Origin: Verrucomicrobiia bacterium
Lineage (GTDB): Bacteria; Verrucomicrobiota; Verrucomicrobiia; Opitutales; Cerasicoccaceae
Direction: 5' to 3'
Assembly (NCBI GenBank): GCA_030432235.1
Contig: JAUIHT010000004.1
Location: forward strand, 434,001-498,000
Length of the DNA: 64,000 bases
Below are positions 24,087-31,967 of this stretch, piece by piece. The notes beneath the pieces were generated by a model. The model was not told the DNA's origin. It was given only the letters and a program-made list of their open reading frames with translations, and made no database searches. The translations under genes and the position numbers were made by a program. Each line of letters starts with the position of its first letter. The first letter of the stretch is position 1.

Positions 24087-25901
24087 TCAGCGGACATTAA
24101 GTTTCATGAAATAGCTGCCGGAAAAGACCCCCGGCACCTCGACGGCTTGCTCCCACAAGGTCTGCCAACGGCTGGTCGTATTGGAAGTGACCACACGCTC
24201 GTTGTCCATCAGCATACGGGCGGATGGTGGCAGCGCGGGCAGGTCCTGCCCGTCGATGTGCAGCCCGGAGGCGGGACGCAGCAGGAGCACGTAAGCCTTT
24301 TCGTTGCTGCGGGAATCGCGCAGGAAGTCGAGCATACCGTCGAAGCTGCTGATATGCCCGCTGGACCAGCCACGCTCCAGCCGGTCGGCACTGTCAGCGT
24401 CGCCGATGAACACGGTCAGGTTTTCCGCATCGGTGCCTTCGGGGATGGGAATGGCAATCGACTCGCGCAGGGGCTCCTTGAGGTAGCGGCCGAGGGTCAG
24501 GCCGAGATTCCACGACTGGCCGGGCTGCGCTGTGCCGCTGAGGCTCCGCACGGCTTCGAGCGTGGTTTCCTCCCAGCCCAGGTTTTGCTCGATTTCAAAA
24601 GAGATGTCGCTGATGACCGGCTCGGTGAACGGGTTGTCCATCAACAGCGAAAGTAGCAACCATTGTTCAATGGCCAGGCTGGCCGCGGCGGAGGGGCCGG
24701 TGGCAGTACGCTCCATGACCAGCGGCTCGTGCCCATCAATGGCGTAACGGACGTGCAAGGTCAGGGTCTGTTCCTCGGCAAACTCCATCGTACTCAGGAG
24801 GGATTCAAAAAGCCCAATCGCAGTAATGAGAGGCGAAAATGAACGATCCCGGAAGACGCGGCCGGAATAGTCGCGCGTCTGCCCGTCACTGCCGGCTACC
24901 CGGTAACTCACCGGCGTGGTCGGCGCCATGCGGCCCAGCTCGCCGGAAATCGCCGTGAGGCGGTCCTGCCGGATACTGCCGACGACCTCACCCACGTTAC
25001 TGAGCTTGAAGGAGCGCTGCACGGACTGCACCACCGTGATGACCTCCGCCGGAGCGGCGGGGATTTCCACGTCACCGGTGCCAAAGAAAGGATGCCCGAA
25101 GGCCAAAAAAGTGTCACCCTCGCGCCAGGTAACCGTCCCCACGCCGGCCATGCGGAAGTCGCCGTCCATAAGGACACCCGCCAGGGCCGTGCCGGCTGCC
25201 ACGGAAGACGCATCCAGGCCCGAGGCAGAACCAACAGGCGCCGCCATGGGCTCCACTCCAAGCGCGCTCAGGGCGGGTGCGAAGGGCTCCAGGGCACGCC
25301 CCGAAACCCCCGAGGCAAACAGCGGCGTGGGCAGAGCGGACAACGCAGCCTCACCTTCGGCGGACCTTTCCGGCGCCTTCATGCCGGTGAGCAACGCACG
25401 GGCTTTTTCCAAGTCACACCAAGCTTCCAGTCGGGCCTGAAAACCGGCCCCCGGAAGTACACGATGCGCCTGCGCCGTTATGGGAGCGTCCCCGCGCTGG
25501 GCTTCCTTATCCAAAGTCTCGAACATGTCCCCGATGGGCGTGATGCCGATAAGGGCCTGCTCCTTGGGCCAAGTAAAGCCGTAGGCGTAGGCCCCGATGA
25601 GCTTACCGTCGATATAGCAGGGGCTCCCGCTCATACCCGCCACCGGGCCGCTCAAAATCTGGCTGGCGTCGGTGGCCAGCGCCAGGATGGCCGGGCGCTT
25701 GGGCCCGATGAAGTTCGGAACCACCCCGACCACCTCGAAGCCGAAACGCTGCGTCCGCGTGCCGTCGATGACAGTTTCCCACTCCCCCTTCATGCCCGGC
25801 TCAATCTCCGCCAGGGGCATGGTAGGCGTCTCCACAGGCGATTCTTTGGCGACTAGTGCCGTCGTCAGGCCAAGGAGAAAGAATATCCGCAAAAGACGCA
25901 T
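24087..25901 (-). CDS. SpoIVB-type (S55) serine peptidase family protein, secreted
   Basis: 604 residues from the ATG at 25901, which opens a signal peptide (MRLLRIFFLLGLTTALVA); an in-frame start at 25964 is less likely. The S55 signature GPVAGMSGSPCYIDGKLIGA (about 105-125) carries the catalytic Ser, and FLAFGHPFFG near 275 may carry the partner His. In sporulating Firmicutes SpoIVB cleaves a regulator; in this Gram-negative the substrate is unknown. The partner gene 3 bases downstream is a secreted propeller, so they may act together in the periplasm (inference). The gene lies just behind lpxB. Confidence 0.85.
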   Translation of the reverse strand: MRLLRIFFLLGLTTALVAKESPVETPTMPLAEIEPGMKGEWETVIDGTRTQRFGFEVVGVVPNFIGPKRPAILALATDASQILSGPVAGMSGSPCYIDGKLIGAYAYGFTWPKEQALIGITPIGDMFETLDKEAQRGDAPITAQAHRVLPGAGFQARLEAWCDLEKARALLTGMKAPERSAEGEAALSALPTPLFASGVSGRALEPFAPALSALGVEPMAAPVGSASGLDASSVAAGTALAGVLMDGDFRMAGVGTVTWREGDTFLAFGHPFFGTGDVEIPAAPAEVITVVQSVQRSFKLSNVGEVVGSIRQDRLTAISGELGRMAPTTPVSYRVAGSDGQTRDYSGRVFRDRSFSPLITAIGLFESLLSTMEFAEEQTLTLHVRYAIDGHEPLVMERTATGPSAAASLAIEQWLLLSLLMDNPFTEPVISDISFEIEQNLGWEETTLEAVRSLSGTAQPGQSWNLGLTLGRYLKEPLRESIAIPIPEGTDAENLTVFIGDADSADRLERGWSSGHISSFDGMLDFLRDSRSNEKAYVLLLRPASGLHIDGQDLPALPPSARMLMDNERVVTSNTTSRWQTLWEQAVEVPGVFSGSYFMKLNVR

Positions 25902-25967
25902 AGAAGAATCGCTTAGGAAAACATAAGTACGCGCGATAGCAACGATCATCGGATCATTGGGCATGCG

Positions 25968-27128
25968 CTAAACTGTAAGATTACCCAACAACCAGTCTTC
26001 CGGGCTTTGCTCTGCCTGCTCTCCGAGCATGTCACGCAGCGCCTGCGCATCGGCCTGCGCTTGCTGCGCGCGCTGACCATTGTTCAGGCAGTCACTCACT
26101 TGTCCGGCCAAGGCCTGAGGCGTGGCCGCGCCCTGTAGAAACTCCGGCCAGGCCGGGCGCTCCAGCAGGATGTTGGCGATGCCCAGGTATTCGATTTTCA
26201 CCACACGGCGACCAATCAGGTACGTCAGCGGATTGGCCCGGTAGACAATCGCGCCCGGCACACCCGCCAAAGCCACCTGCAACGACATCGTCCCGGAGCT
26301 GGTCAGCACCGCCGAAGCCGTCAAGGGTTCCTGCTGCCCGACGAGGGACAGCTCTCCAAGACCACCACGCACCGGCGCGAGGATATCCTTTTCCAACGCA
26401 TGGATGCGCTCGTCGGGATAAACCACGGCAGCGGGGCGTACGTCGCCGCTTTGACGCAACGCGCGCAGGCCGTTCAGCATGAGCGGCAGGATGCGCCGCA
26501 CGGGCGTTTGCCGGCTGCCGGGTAACAGCAGCACGGGGCCATCGGGGTCAAAGCGTAGTGGCAGTGTGGCGTCCTCCTCCACAAACGGGTGCCCGACAAA
26601 GGTCACGGGCAAATCGGTGTCCTGGTAGCACTCAACCTCGAAGGGAAAAATCACCGCGAGGTCATCGAGGTACTGCGCCATCTTGAAACGCCGCCCCGTT
26701 TTCCAGGCCCAGATTTGCGGGCTGATGTAATACAGCAGCTTTATGTCGCCGCCGCCCTTCACCGCCAGGCCCTCGTCGCAGAGGCGCTTGGCCAGACGGA
26801 GGTTGAACCCGGGGTAGTCGACGAAGCACACTGCCTTCGGCTGGTGTTCGCGAATCCACGCCACTGTTTTTTCAAAGAGGTCCTTGAAGAAGCCGTAGTT
26901 CTTCAGCACCTCAAAAAGCCCGACAACGGAGTGTTCTGTCAGGTCGAACAACAACTGCGCTCCGGCGCGTTCCAACTCCACTCCGCCCAGCGCACATACG
27001 TTTAAATCCGGCTGCTTCGCCTTAGCGGCTGCGACCATCCGCGCGGCATGCGCATCACCGGAGTGCTCCCCGGCAATGACGAGGAGATCCGGGCGGCCGG
27101 AGGGCGCGGGTAAAGTGATTTCAGCCAC
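25968..27128 (-). CDS. lpxB: Lipid-A-disaccharide synthase
   Basis: 386 residues. LpxB joins UDP-2,3-diacylglucosamine and lipid X to make the lipid A disaccharide at the inner membrane. Family motifs are visible: IAGEHSGDAHAARM, VDYPGFNLRLAK, YYISPQIWAWKTGRR, FPFEVECYQ, FVGHPFVEE, LLPGSRQ and the donor-site TSSGTMSLQVALAGVPG. The remaining lpx genes are not adjacent. A Gfo/Idh gene of the type found in lpx operons lies upstream, separated by an oppositely oriented AT-rich gene. Confidence 0.95.
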   Translation of the reverse strand: MAEITLPAPSGRPDLLVIAGEHSGDAHAARMVAAAKAKQPDLNVCALGGVELERAGAQLLFDLTEHSVVGLFEVLKNYGFFKDLFEKTVAWIREHQPKAVCFVDYPGFNLRLAKRLCDEGLAVKGGGDIKLLYYISPQIWAWKTGRRFKMAQYLDDLAVIFPFEVECYQDTDLPVTFVGHPFVEEDATLPLRFDPDGPVLLLPGSRQTPVRRILPLMLNGLRALRQSGDVRPAAVVYPDERIHALEKDILAPVRGGLGELSLVGQQEPLTASAVLTSSGTMSLQVALAGVPGAIVYRANPLTYLIGRRVVKIEYLGIANILLERPAWPEFLQGAATPQALAGQVSDCLNNGQRAQQAQADAQALRDMLGEQAEQSPEDWLLGNLTV

Positions 27129-27230
27129 GGATCACAGATTGACACAGTTAGGAGGGGAGAAAAGGCTCGATTTAGCGGCTTAGCGCCTGTTTTGCGGAGC
27201 CCAAGTATCAAATACGTGATACTATATACC

Positions 27231-27719
27231 ATGCAACGAAATCTACAGGTAAAGCTTACCTGCGTATTTGCCCTCTTGTTCCCCGTACCGTTCTTTGTAT
27301 CATGCCAGAATTCTGACGGACTCGTAGAAAAAAGATACGAGATGAAAGTCTACTACATGATCGGCTTTAATCCGATATGGGATCCCGGCGCTGAAAAAAG
27401 GGAGGCTCTTCAAAAAGAAGAAGCCAGGGAGCGGTGGAAAGAGCTTTCGGAGGAGGATGTTAACATGATCGTCTGGCTTGAGGCGCAAGGTATTCCCTTT
27501 TTCGAAGTGGAAGGATCCAGCCTCAAATACTACGACAAACCCAAAGCCTCGGAGGTAAACATAGATTCATTATATTACGGCTACATTGAGGTTAAAAATA
27601 CACCGGAAAACCTCGAGAAACTCGAAAAGTGGATTTCATATAATGACAGGCGCCATATAGAGTTGAATGCAAAAGAGCCTGTCCCAAGCAATCCTGACCT
27701 AGATAAATACCTCAGGTAA
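27231..27719 (+). CDS. AT-rich putative lipoprotein, unknown function
   Basis: 162 residues from the ATG at 27231. The N-terminus MQRNLQVKLTCVFALLF ends in the lipobox-like FFVSC. The rest is polar, with KREALQKEEARERW helices, and matches no family I know. Base composition is visibly more AT-rich than lpxB and the dehydrogenase around it, and it is on the opposite strand, so it looks like an insertion between two genes that are often together. Confidence 0.65.
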   Translation: MQRNLQVKLTCVFALLFPVPFFVSCQNSDGLVEKRYEMKVYYMIGFNPIWDPGAEKREALQKEEARERWKELSEEDVNMIVWLEAQGIPFFEVEGSSLKYYDKPKASEVNIDSLYYGYIEVKNTPENLEKLEKWISYNDRRHIELNAKEPVPSNPDLDKYLR

Positions 27720-27815
27720 CAAGCTTCTGCCGTACTGGAGATAGCTCCTGAGCTTTCGCGATCACTACGAGCGCTATTATTCTTATGCCCTCGCCGCGTG
27801 AGTTAGCCTCGCTCA

Positions 27816-28745
27816 TTACATCTTTTCCCGGATTTGCTCGGTAACGCGGATGGCGATTTCCAGGGCAGTGGAGCCGAGCTTGGCGTCGACCTTGGGATTG
27901 GAACGGGTGCGGACGGCCTCGGCGAAAGACGCCAGCTCCAGCGCAAGGGGCTCACCCTTTTCGATGGGGATGTCCTTCTTGCTCAGGCCGAGCTTCCCCT
28001 TGCGAATGAAGTGGCCTTTTTGCTCGGCGAAGTTAAGCGATAGATAAGCGGCGGGTTGGAATATACGAATCTCCCGCACGGGCTTGAGGCTGACGCGGCT
28101 GGTGTTGATGTTCGCCACGCATCCGTTTTCAAAAGTCAGGCGCGCATTGGCGATGTCCTCGGTCTTGGTCAGGACGTTGACCCCGACGGCGTCAATGCGC
28201 TCGATGGGGCTTTTGACGAGCTGCAGGATGACGCCGATGTCGTGGATCATCAGGTCGAGCACGACACCAACCTCGATGCCGCGCTTCTTGAAGGGCGCGA
28301 GGCGGTCACAGGTGATGAAGCGCGGGTCAGTCACGTTCTTTTCCAGGAAGCCCATGACGGGGTTGAAGTGCTCGATGTGACCGACCTGCACGACGCAGTC
28401 CTGGGCGCGGGCCTTTTCCATGATCGACTCGGCCTCCTCCAGTGAAGGAGTGATCGGCTTTTCGATCAGCAGGTGGCAGCCTCGGTCCAGCAGGGGCATG
28501 GCCACCTCGTGATGCTTGTCCGTCGGCACGGCCACGCTGACGGCTTCGCAGGACTCCGCCAGCTCCGCCAGGGTCTTGAAAACTTTTCCGCCGTACTCGC
28601 CGGAGATTTCGCGGGCGCGCTTGATGTTTGCGTCATAGATGCCGACGAGTTCGGTCTGCTTCAGCGCCGCGTAAAGCCGGGCGTGATGCTGCCCGAGGTA
28701 GCCGACTCCGGCCACGCCGCATTTCAATGGGGCTTGTTTCGCCAT
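27816..28745 (-). CDS. Gfo/Idh/MocA oxidoreductase, lpx-operon type (GnnA-like)
   Basis: 309 residues. NAD-binding GVGYLGQHHARLYAAL at the N-terminus, VAVPTDKHHEVA, the catalytic-helix motif LIEKPITPSLEEAESI, and VQVGHIEHFNPVMGFL. The GHxExFNP motif is typical of the dehydrogenases encoded in lpx operons, among them GnnA, which oxidises UDP-GlcNAc on the route to a diamino sugar for lipid A. No GnnB-type aminotransferase is seen nearby, so the role is inferred from family and from lpxB 690 bases away. Confidence 0.75.
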   Translation of the reverse strand: MAKQAPLKCGVAGVGYLGQHHARLYAALKQTELVGIYDANIKRAREISGEYGGKVFKTLAELAESCEAVSVAVPTDKHHEVAMPLLDRGCHLLIEKPITPSLEEAESIMEKARAQDCVVQVGHIEHFNPVMGFLEKNVTDPRFITCDRLAPFKKRGIEVGVVLDLMIHDIGVILQLVKSPIERIDAVGVNVLTKTEDIANARLTFENGCVANINTSRVSLKPVREIRIFQPAAYLSLNFAEQKGHFIRKGKLGLSKKDIPIEKGEPLALELASFAEAVRTRSNPKVDAKLGSTALEIAIRVTEQIREKM

Positions 28746-28835
28746 GAGTCCACGCTAGCGGAGTGTGGCTGTTTGGAAACAGAAAAGCGCGACCCGTTGG
28801 CGGGCCGCGCTCGAAGAAGCATGTCGCTTTGGAAA

Positions 28836-29624
28836 TTACTTGGGCAAGACGATGGTCTGATCCGTGCCACCGATGAAGAAGACGGTGAATTCGGAATCCG
28901 GGTCCCCGGTGTAGAGGAAGAGCCAGCGGCCTTCGCCGGGGTTCTCACCATCGGGCTCATAGCACCAGGGGAAGGTGCCTTCGGCGGTCCAGTGCCAGGC
29001 CACGCCTTCGCGGTACTGCCACATGTCATTCTGCTCTTCGGCATTCACGTAGACCCAGCCTTCCTCTTCCTGGAAGCACCAGGGATAGCCAATGACGTAC
29101 ACGTTGCCGTACCATTGGGAGTTGGCCCAACCGCTACCGGGATCCTGCTGAAGGTCCTGCCAGGGACCGCGTACCAGCACGAAGGTGCCGCTGGCGGTGC
29201 CGGTCTGGTCTTCGCTATCCGTCACGGTGTAGGTGAAGGTGCCCTCGAAGGGATTGGAGAACTCCATCGTGAAGCCCTGAGTTACGTAGTAAGGTTCCCG
29301 TTCTTCTTCGGGGACATCACTCTGGTCCGGCGGATTATCGATTTCCAGGTCCAGGGTGGCGCCACGAGGCGGAACCTTCGCGTAGGTGAAGTTCCAGAGG
29401 TAATCCTCCCCATCGGCCTGCCCGATGCGTTCGCTGCGGTTATTAGTGCGCTCCACAATAAGGTACTCGTCGACCTCATCCACGGCGGGCGCGACGCCGT
29501 CGGACTCGGTGAAGGTAAATTCGAAGGTGTAGCCACGAACGAGATTACCGGGCGATTGGCCGAACACAGCGGCCATCGGAAGTAAAAGGAGAGATGAGAG
29601 TGTGAATATAGATTTTTTGTTCAT
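28836..29624 (-). CDS. Secreted protein with C-terminal Trp-rich domain
   Basis: 262 residues from the ATG at 29624, chosen for its signal peptide (MNKKSIFTLSSLLLLPMAAVFG). The first half is a beta-rich domain (TFEFTFTESDG ... GTFTYTVTDSEDQTG). The second half is unusually rich in Trp, Tyr and Gly-Tyr-Pro-Trp-Cys words (WYGNVYVIGYPWCFQEEEG, GTFPWCYEPDG). Similar Trp/Gly-rich tails occur in secreted proteins of this bacterial group, from memory, and their role is unknown. Its two tail cysteines may pair. Confidence 0.65.
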   Translation of the reverse strand: MNKKSIFTLSSLLLLPMAAVFGQSPGNLVRGYTFEFTFTESDGVAPAVDEVDEYLIVERTNNRSERIGQADGEDYLWNFTYAKVPPRGATLDLEIDNPPDQSDVPEEEREPYYVTQGFTMEFSNPFEGTFTYTVTDSEDQTGTASGTFVLVRGPWQDLQQDPGSGWANSQWYGNVYVIGYPWCFQEEEGWVYVNAEEQNDMWQYREGVAWHWTAEGTFPWCYEPDGENPGEGRWLFLYTGDPDSEFTVFFIGGTDQTIVLPK

Positions 29625-29848
29625 ACCCCTAACCTGACGCATGTTTGGGGCTAATTTTGAGGTCTCGCGCGCCGTGAGGACTTTTAGCCCTGAGCCCCTA
29701 ATGAGCCCGATGCGCTTTGCTACGGCCCTCAAAACGAGTTGTAAAAAAGTTGGAAATTAAAGCATAGGGCACAAAGCCCCTAATGCCCAGTGGAGCAGTC
29801 CTGCAAAATGCAAGGGGCCGCTGTCGGCGCAATCGTGCAATCTGCACG
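29625..29848. other. Spacer between the Trp-rich gene and the dapF-like gene
   Basis: A 224-base spacer. Past the dapF-like stop (minus strand) is GTGCA-ATC-TGCAC (29835-29847 region), a small hairpin that could be part of its terminator, and the T-run TTTTTTACAACTC on the minus strand near 29740. The remaining sequence should contain the promoter of the Trp-rich gene. Nothing else was recognised. Confidence 0.35.
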
Positions 29849-30688
29849 CTAGCCCAGCAGCTCTTCGTCCATTTGGAACTCGCCAACGCGGGTGGCCGGG
29901 CCCCGCATGGTGATAGCATACCCCTCTCCGATGCGGATACCGATATCTCCACCGGGACAATGCACCGTGATGTCCGCATCGCAGAGACCGAGCTTGTGCG
30001 CGACAGCCGCTGCGGCGCTGCTGCTGCTGCCAGAGGCCAGGGTGTAGCCCGCGCCACGCTCCCAGATTTCGATATAAATGTTATTGCGGTCCAGCACCTG
30101 GAGCAGTTGGACGTTGGTCCGATTGGGAAAAAGCGAAGTCATGTTCTCCAGCACCGGGCCCACATCACAGGCCAACGTTTTCGTGACTTTTTCCATGGGC
30201 AGCACGACATGGGGGTTACCAATGGTGGCCGAACAGTAGGTGTAATCCGTTCCGTTGATATAGACTGTCTCGTTGATGACCTCGCGGGGCTCGCCCACGA
30301 CCGGGATTTTCTCACTGTGAAAACTGACGTTACCCATCTCGACCTCAATGGCACCGAGGGGATCTTCGACCTGACAGGTCACTATGCCGCCGAGGGTTTC
30401 GACGGTAAAAGGCTGGTCCGTGACACGGCCGGTGTCATGCAAGTAGCGCGAAAATATACGCAGGCCGTTGCCGCTCTTCTCCGCCTCGGAACCATCCGGG
30501 TTCCAGATTTGCAGTCCGAAGTCCGCCTTATCGGTCTTCATCGGACCGTAGAGGATGCCGTCCGAGCCAAGCCCGAAGTTGCGGTGGCAGATGCGCTCCG
30601 TCTGCTCCGGGGTATACATTTCGGGTGCATCAGCCGGATCGAGGACGAGGTAGTCGTTTCCGAGGGCGTGGTATTTGGTGAATTTCAT
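29849..30688 (-). CDS. DapF-like epimerase lacking both catalytic cysteines
   Basis: 279 residues from the ATG at 30688 (MKFTKYHALGNDYLVLDP). The whole protein aligns with diaminopimelate epimerase: GLGSDGILYGP, NPDGSEAE, IGNPHVVLP, PNRTNVQ, EIWERGAGYTLASG. Classical DapF uses two Cys, in MCGNG and ACGTGACA; here these read KSGNGLR and ASGSSSSAAAA, so both are Ser. It may be a distinct subfamily with altered chemistry or substrate, rather than DapF itself. No dapF with cysteines is in the window. Neighbouring genes are divergent Gfo/Idh and the Trp-rich secreted protein. Confidence 0.8.
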   Translation of the reverse strand: MKFTKYHALGNDYLVLDPADAPEMYTPEQTERICHRNFGLGSDGILYGPMKTDKADFGLQIWNPDGSEAEKSGNGLRIFSRYLHDTGRVTDQPFTVETLGGIVTCQVEDPLGAIEVEMGNVSFHSEKIPVVGEPREVINETVYINGTDYTYCSATIGNPHVVLPMEKVTKTLACDVGPVLENMTSLFPNRTNVQLLQVLDRNNIYIEIWERGAGYTLASGSSSSAAAAVAHKLGLCDADITVHCPGGDIGIRIGEGYAITMRGPATRVGEFQMDEELLG

Positions 30689-30793
30689 AGTTGGAGGTCT
30701 CCAGTTCAAGTAACGACTGAATATTAACAACCAAAATCCTTGCAGAGCCACGAATGTCGTCTCTGTATGGGCGGCTTATACCTCAAAGAAATT

Positions 30794-31849
30794 ATGGCGA
30801 AATCATCATCCAAAGTTCGCTGCGCGGTTATCGGCCTGGGAATGGGCTGGAACCACGCCAAAGCATTCAAAGAGTGCCCCGAGGCCGAGTTGGTCGCCTG
30901 CGTGGACATGAACCCGGCCATCTACGAGAAGGTCAAGGACTGGATTCCCGCCGAGGCCTTCTTCACCGACTACAAGGAAATGCTCAAGAAGGTGAAGCCA
31001 GACCTGGTCACCATCGCGCTGCCCAATTTCCTCCACGCCACCGTGGCCATTGACGCCATGCGCGCCGGCGCAAGCGTCCTCGGGGAAAAGCCTATGGCCA
31101 TGACCACCCGCGAGGCCATCAAGATCCGCGACGAAGCCGCCAAGCTTAAGCGCCTGTTCGGGCTCAACCTGAGCTACCGCTTCACCCCGCAGGCCCGCGC
31201 CCTCAAAGGCATGGCGGAAGAAGGCTTCCTCGGCAAACCTTACCACGCCCGCACCCAGTGGACCCGCCTCGACGGCTTTCCGCGCTTCGGCGGCTGGTTC
31301 GGCCAGAAGAAACTTTCCGGCGGCGGCCCGCTCATCGACCTAGGCGTGCATCGTATCGACCTGGCCCTCTGGCTCATGGGCAACCCCAAGCCGCTTACGG
31401 TCAGCGGCGCGACTCACCACCACATCGGCGTGACGCGCGGCAAGGCCACCAAACAGAAGTTCGACGTCGAAGACCTGGCCGCAGGCTTTGTCCGTCTGGA
31501 GAACGGCGTCTCGCTTGTCTTTGAAATCTCCTGGGGCAACCTACAACGCAAGACCGAGGACATGTTCACGCAGGTCGTCGGCACCGAAGGCGCGCTCATT
31601 CACAGCAACCCTGTCGACGGTTACGACTTCAAGGCTGAATACGTCAAACGCGAGGCCGGCCAGTACGTGCGCGGCGAGGTCTTCAAAGCAGACGCGGACT
31701 TCCGCAATCCCTACGCCGAGATGGTGCACTGCATCGTCAACAAGAAGCCCTTCCTCGCCACCGCCGAAGACGGCATCGCCATTCAGCAGATCCTCGACGG
31801 CCTTTACAAGAGCGCCCAAACCGGCCGCGAAGTTAAAGTCAAAGCTTAA
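30794..31849 (+). CDS. Gfo/Idh/MocA family oxidoreductase
   Basis: 351 residues from the ATG at 30794. N-terminal NAD(P)-binding motif VIGLGMGWNHAKAF; catalytic motif LGEKPMAMTTREAIKI; substrate-domain GGGPLIDLGVHRIDLALWLMG with the conserved His. The family oxidises or reduces sugars and inositols; the substrate is not inferable. The start upstream at 30740 would cross the promoter region shared with the dapF-like gene, from which it diverges. Confidence 0.85.
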   Translation: MAKSSSKVRCAVIGLGMGWNHAKAFKECPEAELVACVDMNPAIYEKVKDWIPAEAFFTDYKEMLKKVKPDLVTIALPNFLHATVAIDAMRAGASVLGEKPMAMTTREAIKIRDEAAKLKRLFGLNLSYRFTPQARALKGMAEEGFLGKPYHARTQWTRLDGFPRFGGWFGQKKLSGGGPLIDLGVHRIDLALWLMGNPKPLTVSGATHHHIGVTRGKATKQKFDVEDLAAGFVRLENGVSLVFEISWGNLQRKTEDMFTQVVGTEGALIHSNPVDGYDFKAEYVKREAGQYVRGEVFKADADFRNPYAEMVHCIVNKKPFLATAEDGIAIQQILDGLYKSAQTGREVKVKA

Positions 31850-31882
31850 GCCTAAGCACAGCTTAGGAATCCTCGATGCTGC

Positions 31883-31913
31883 GCAAGCGATGGGGCTCTG
31901 CCCCATCGCTTGC
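31883..31913. repeat. Perfect palindrome GCAAGCGATGGGG, 5-base loop
   Basis: GCAAGCGATGGGG-CTCTG-CCCCATCGCTTGC, a perfect 13-bp stem, in the spacer between the Gfo/Idh gene and the polymerase gene. The core CGATGGG/CCCATCG is the same as in two palindromes of the 12.8-13 kb island. No T-run follows. Confidence 0.85.
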
Positions 31914-31967
31914 GTTGCTCGCTGCCCCGAACAAAGTATCTGCGATTCTCAGGCAGTAGAAGTTGCC

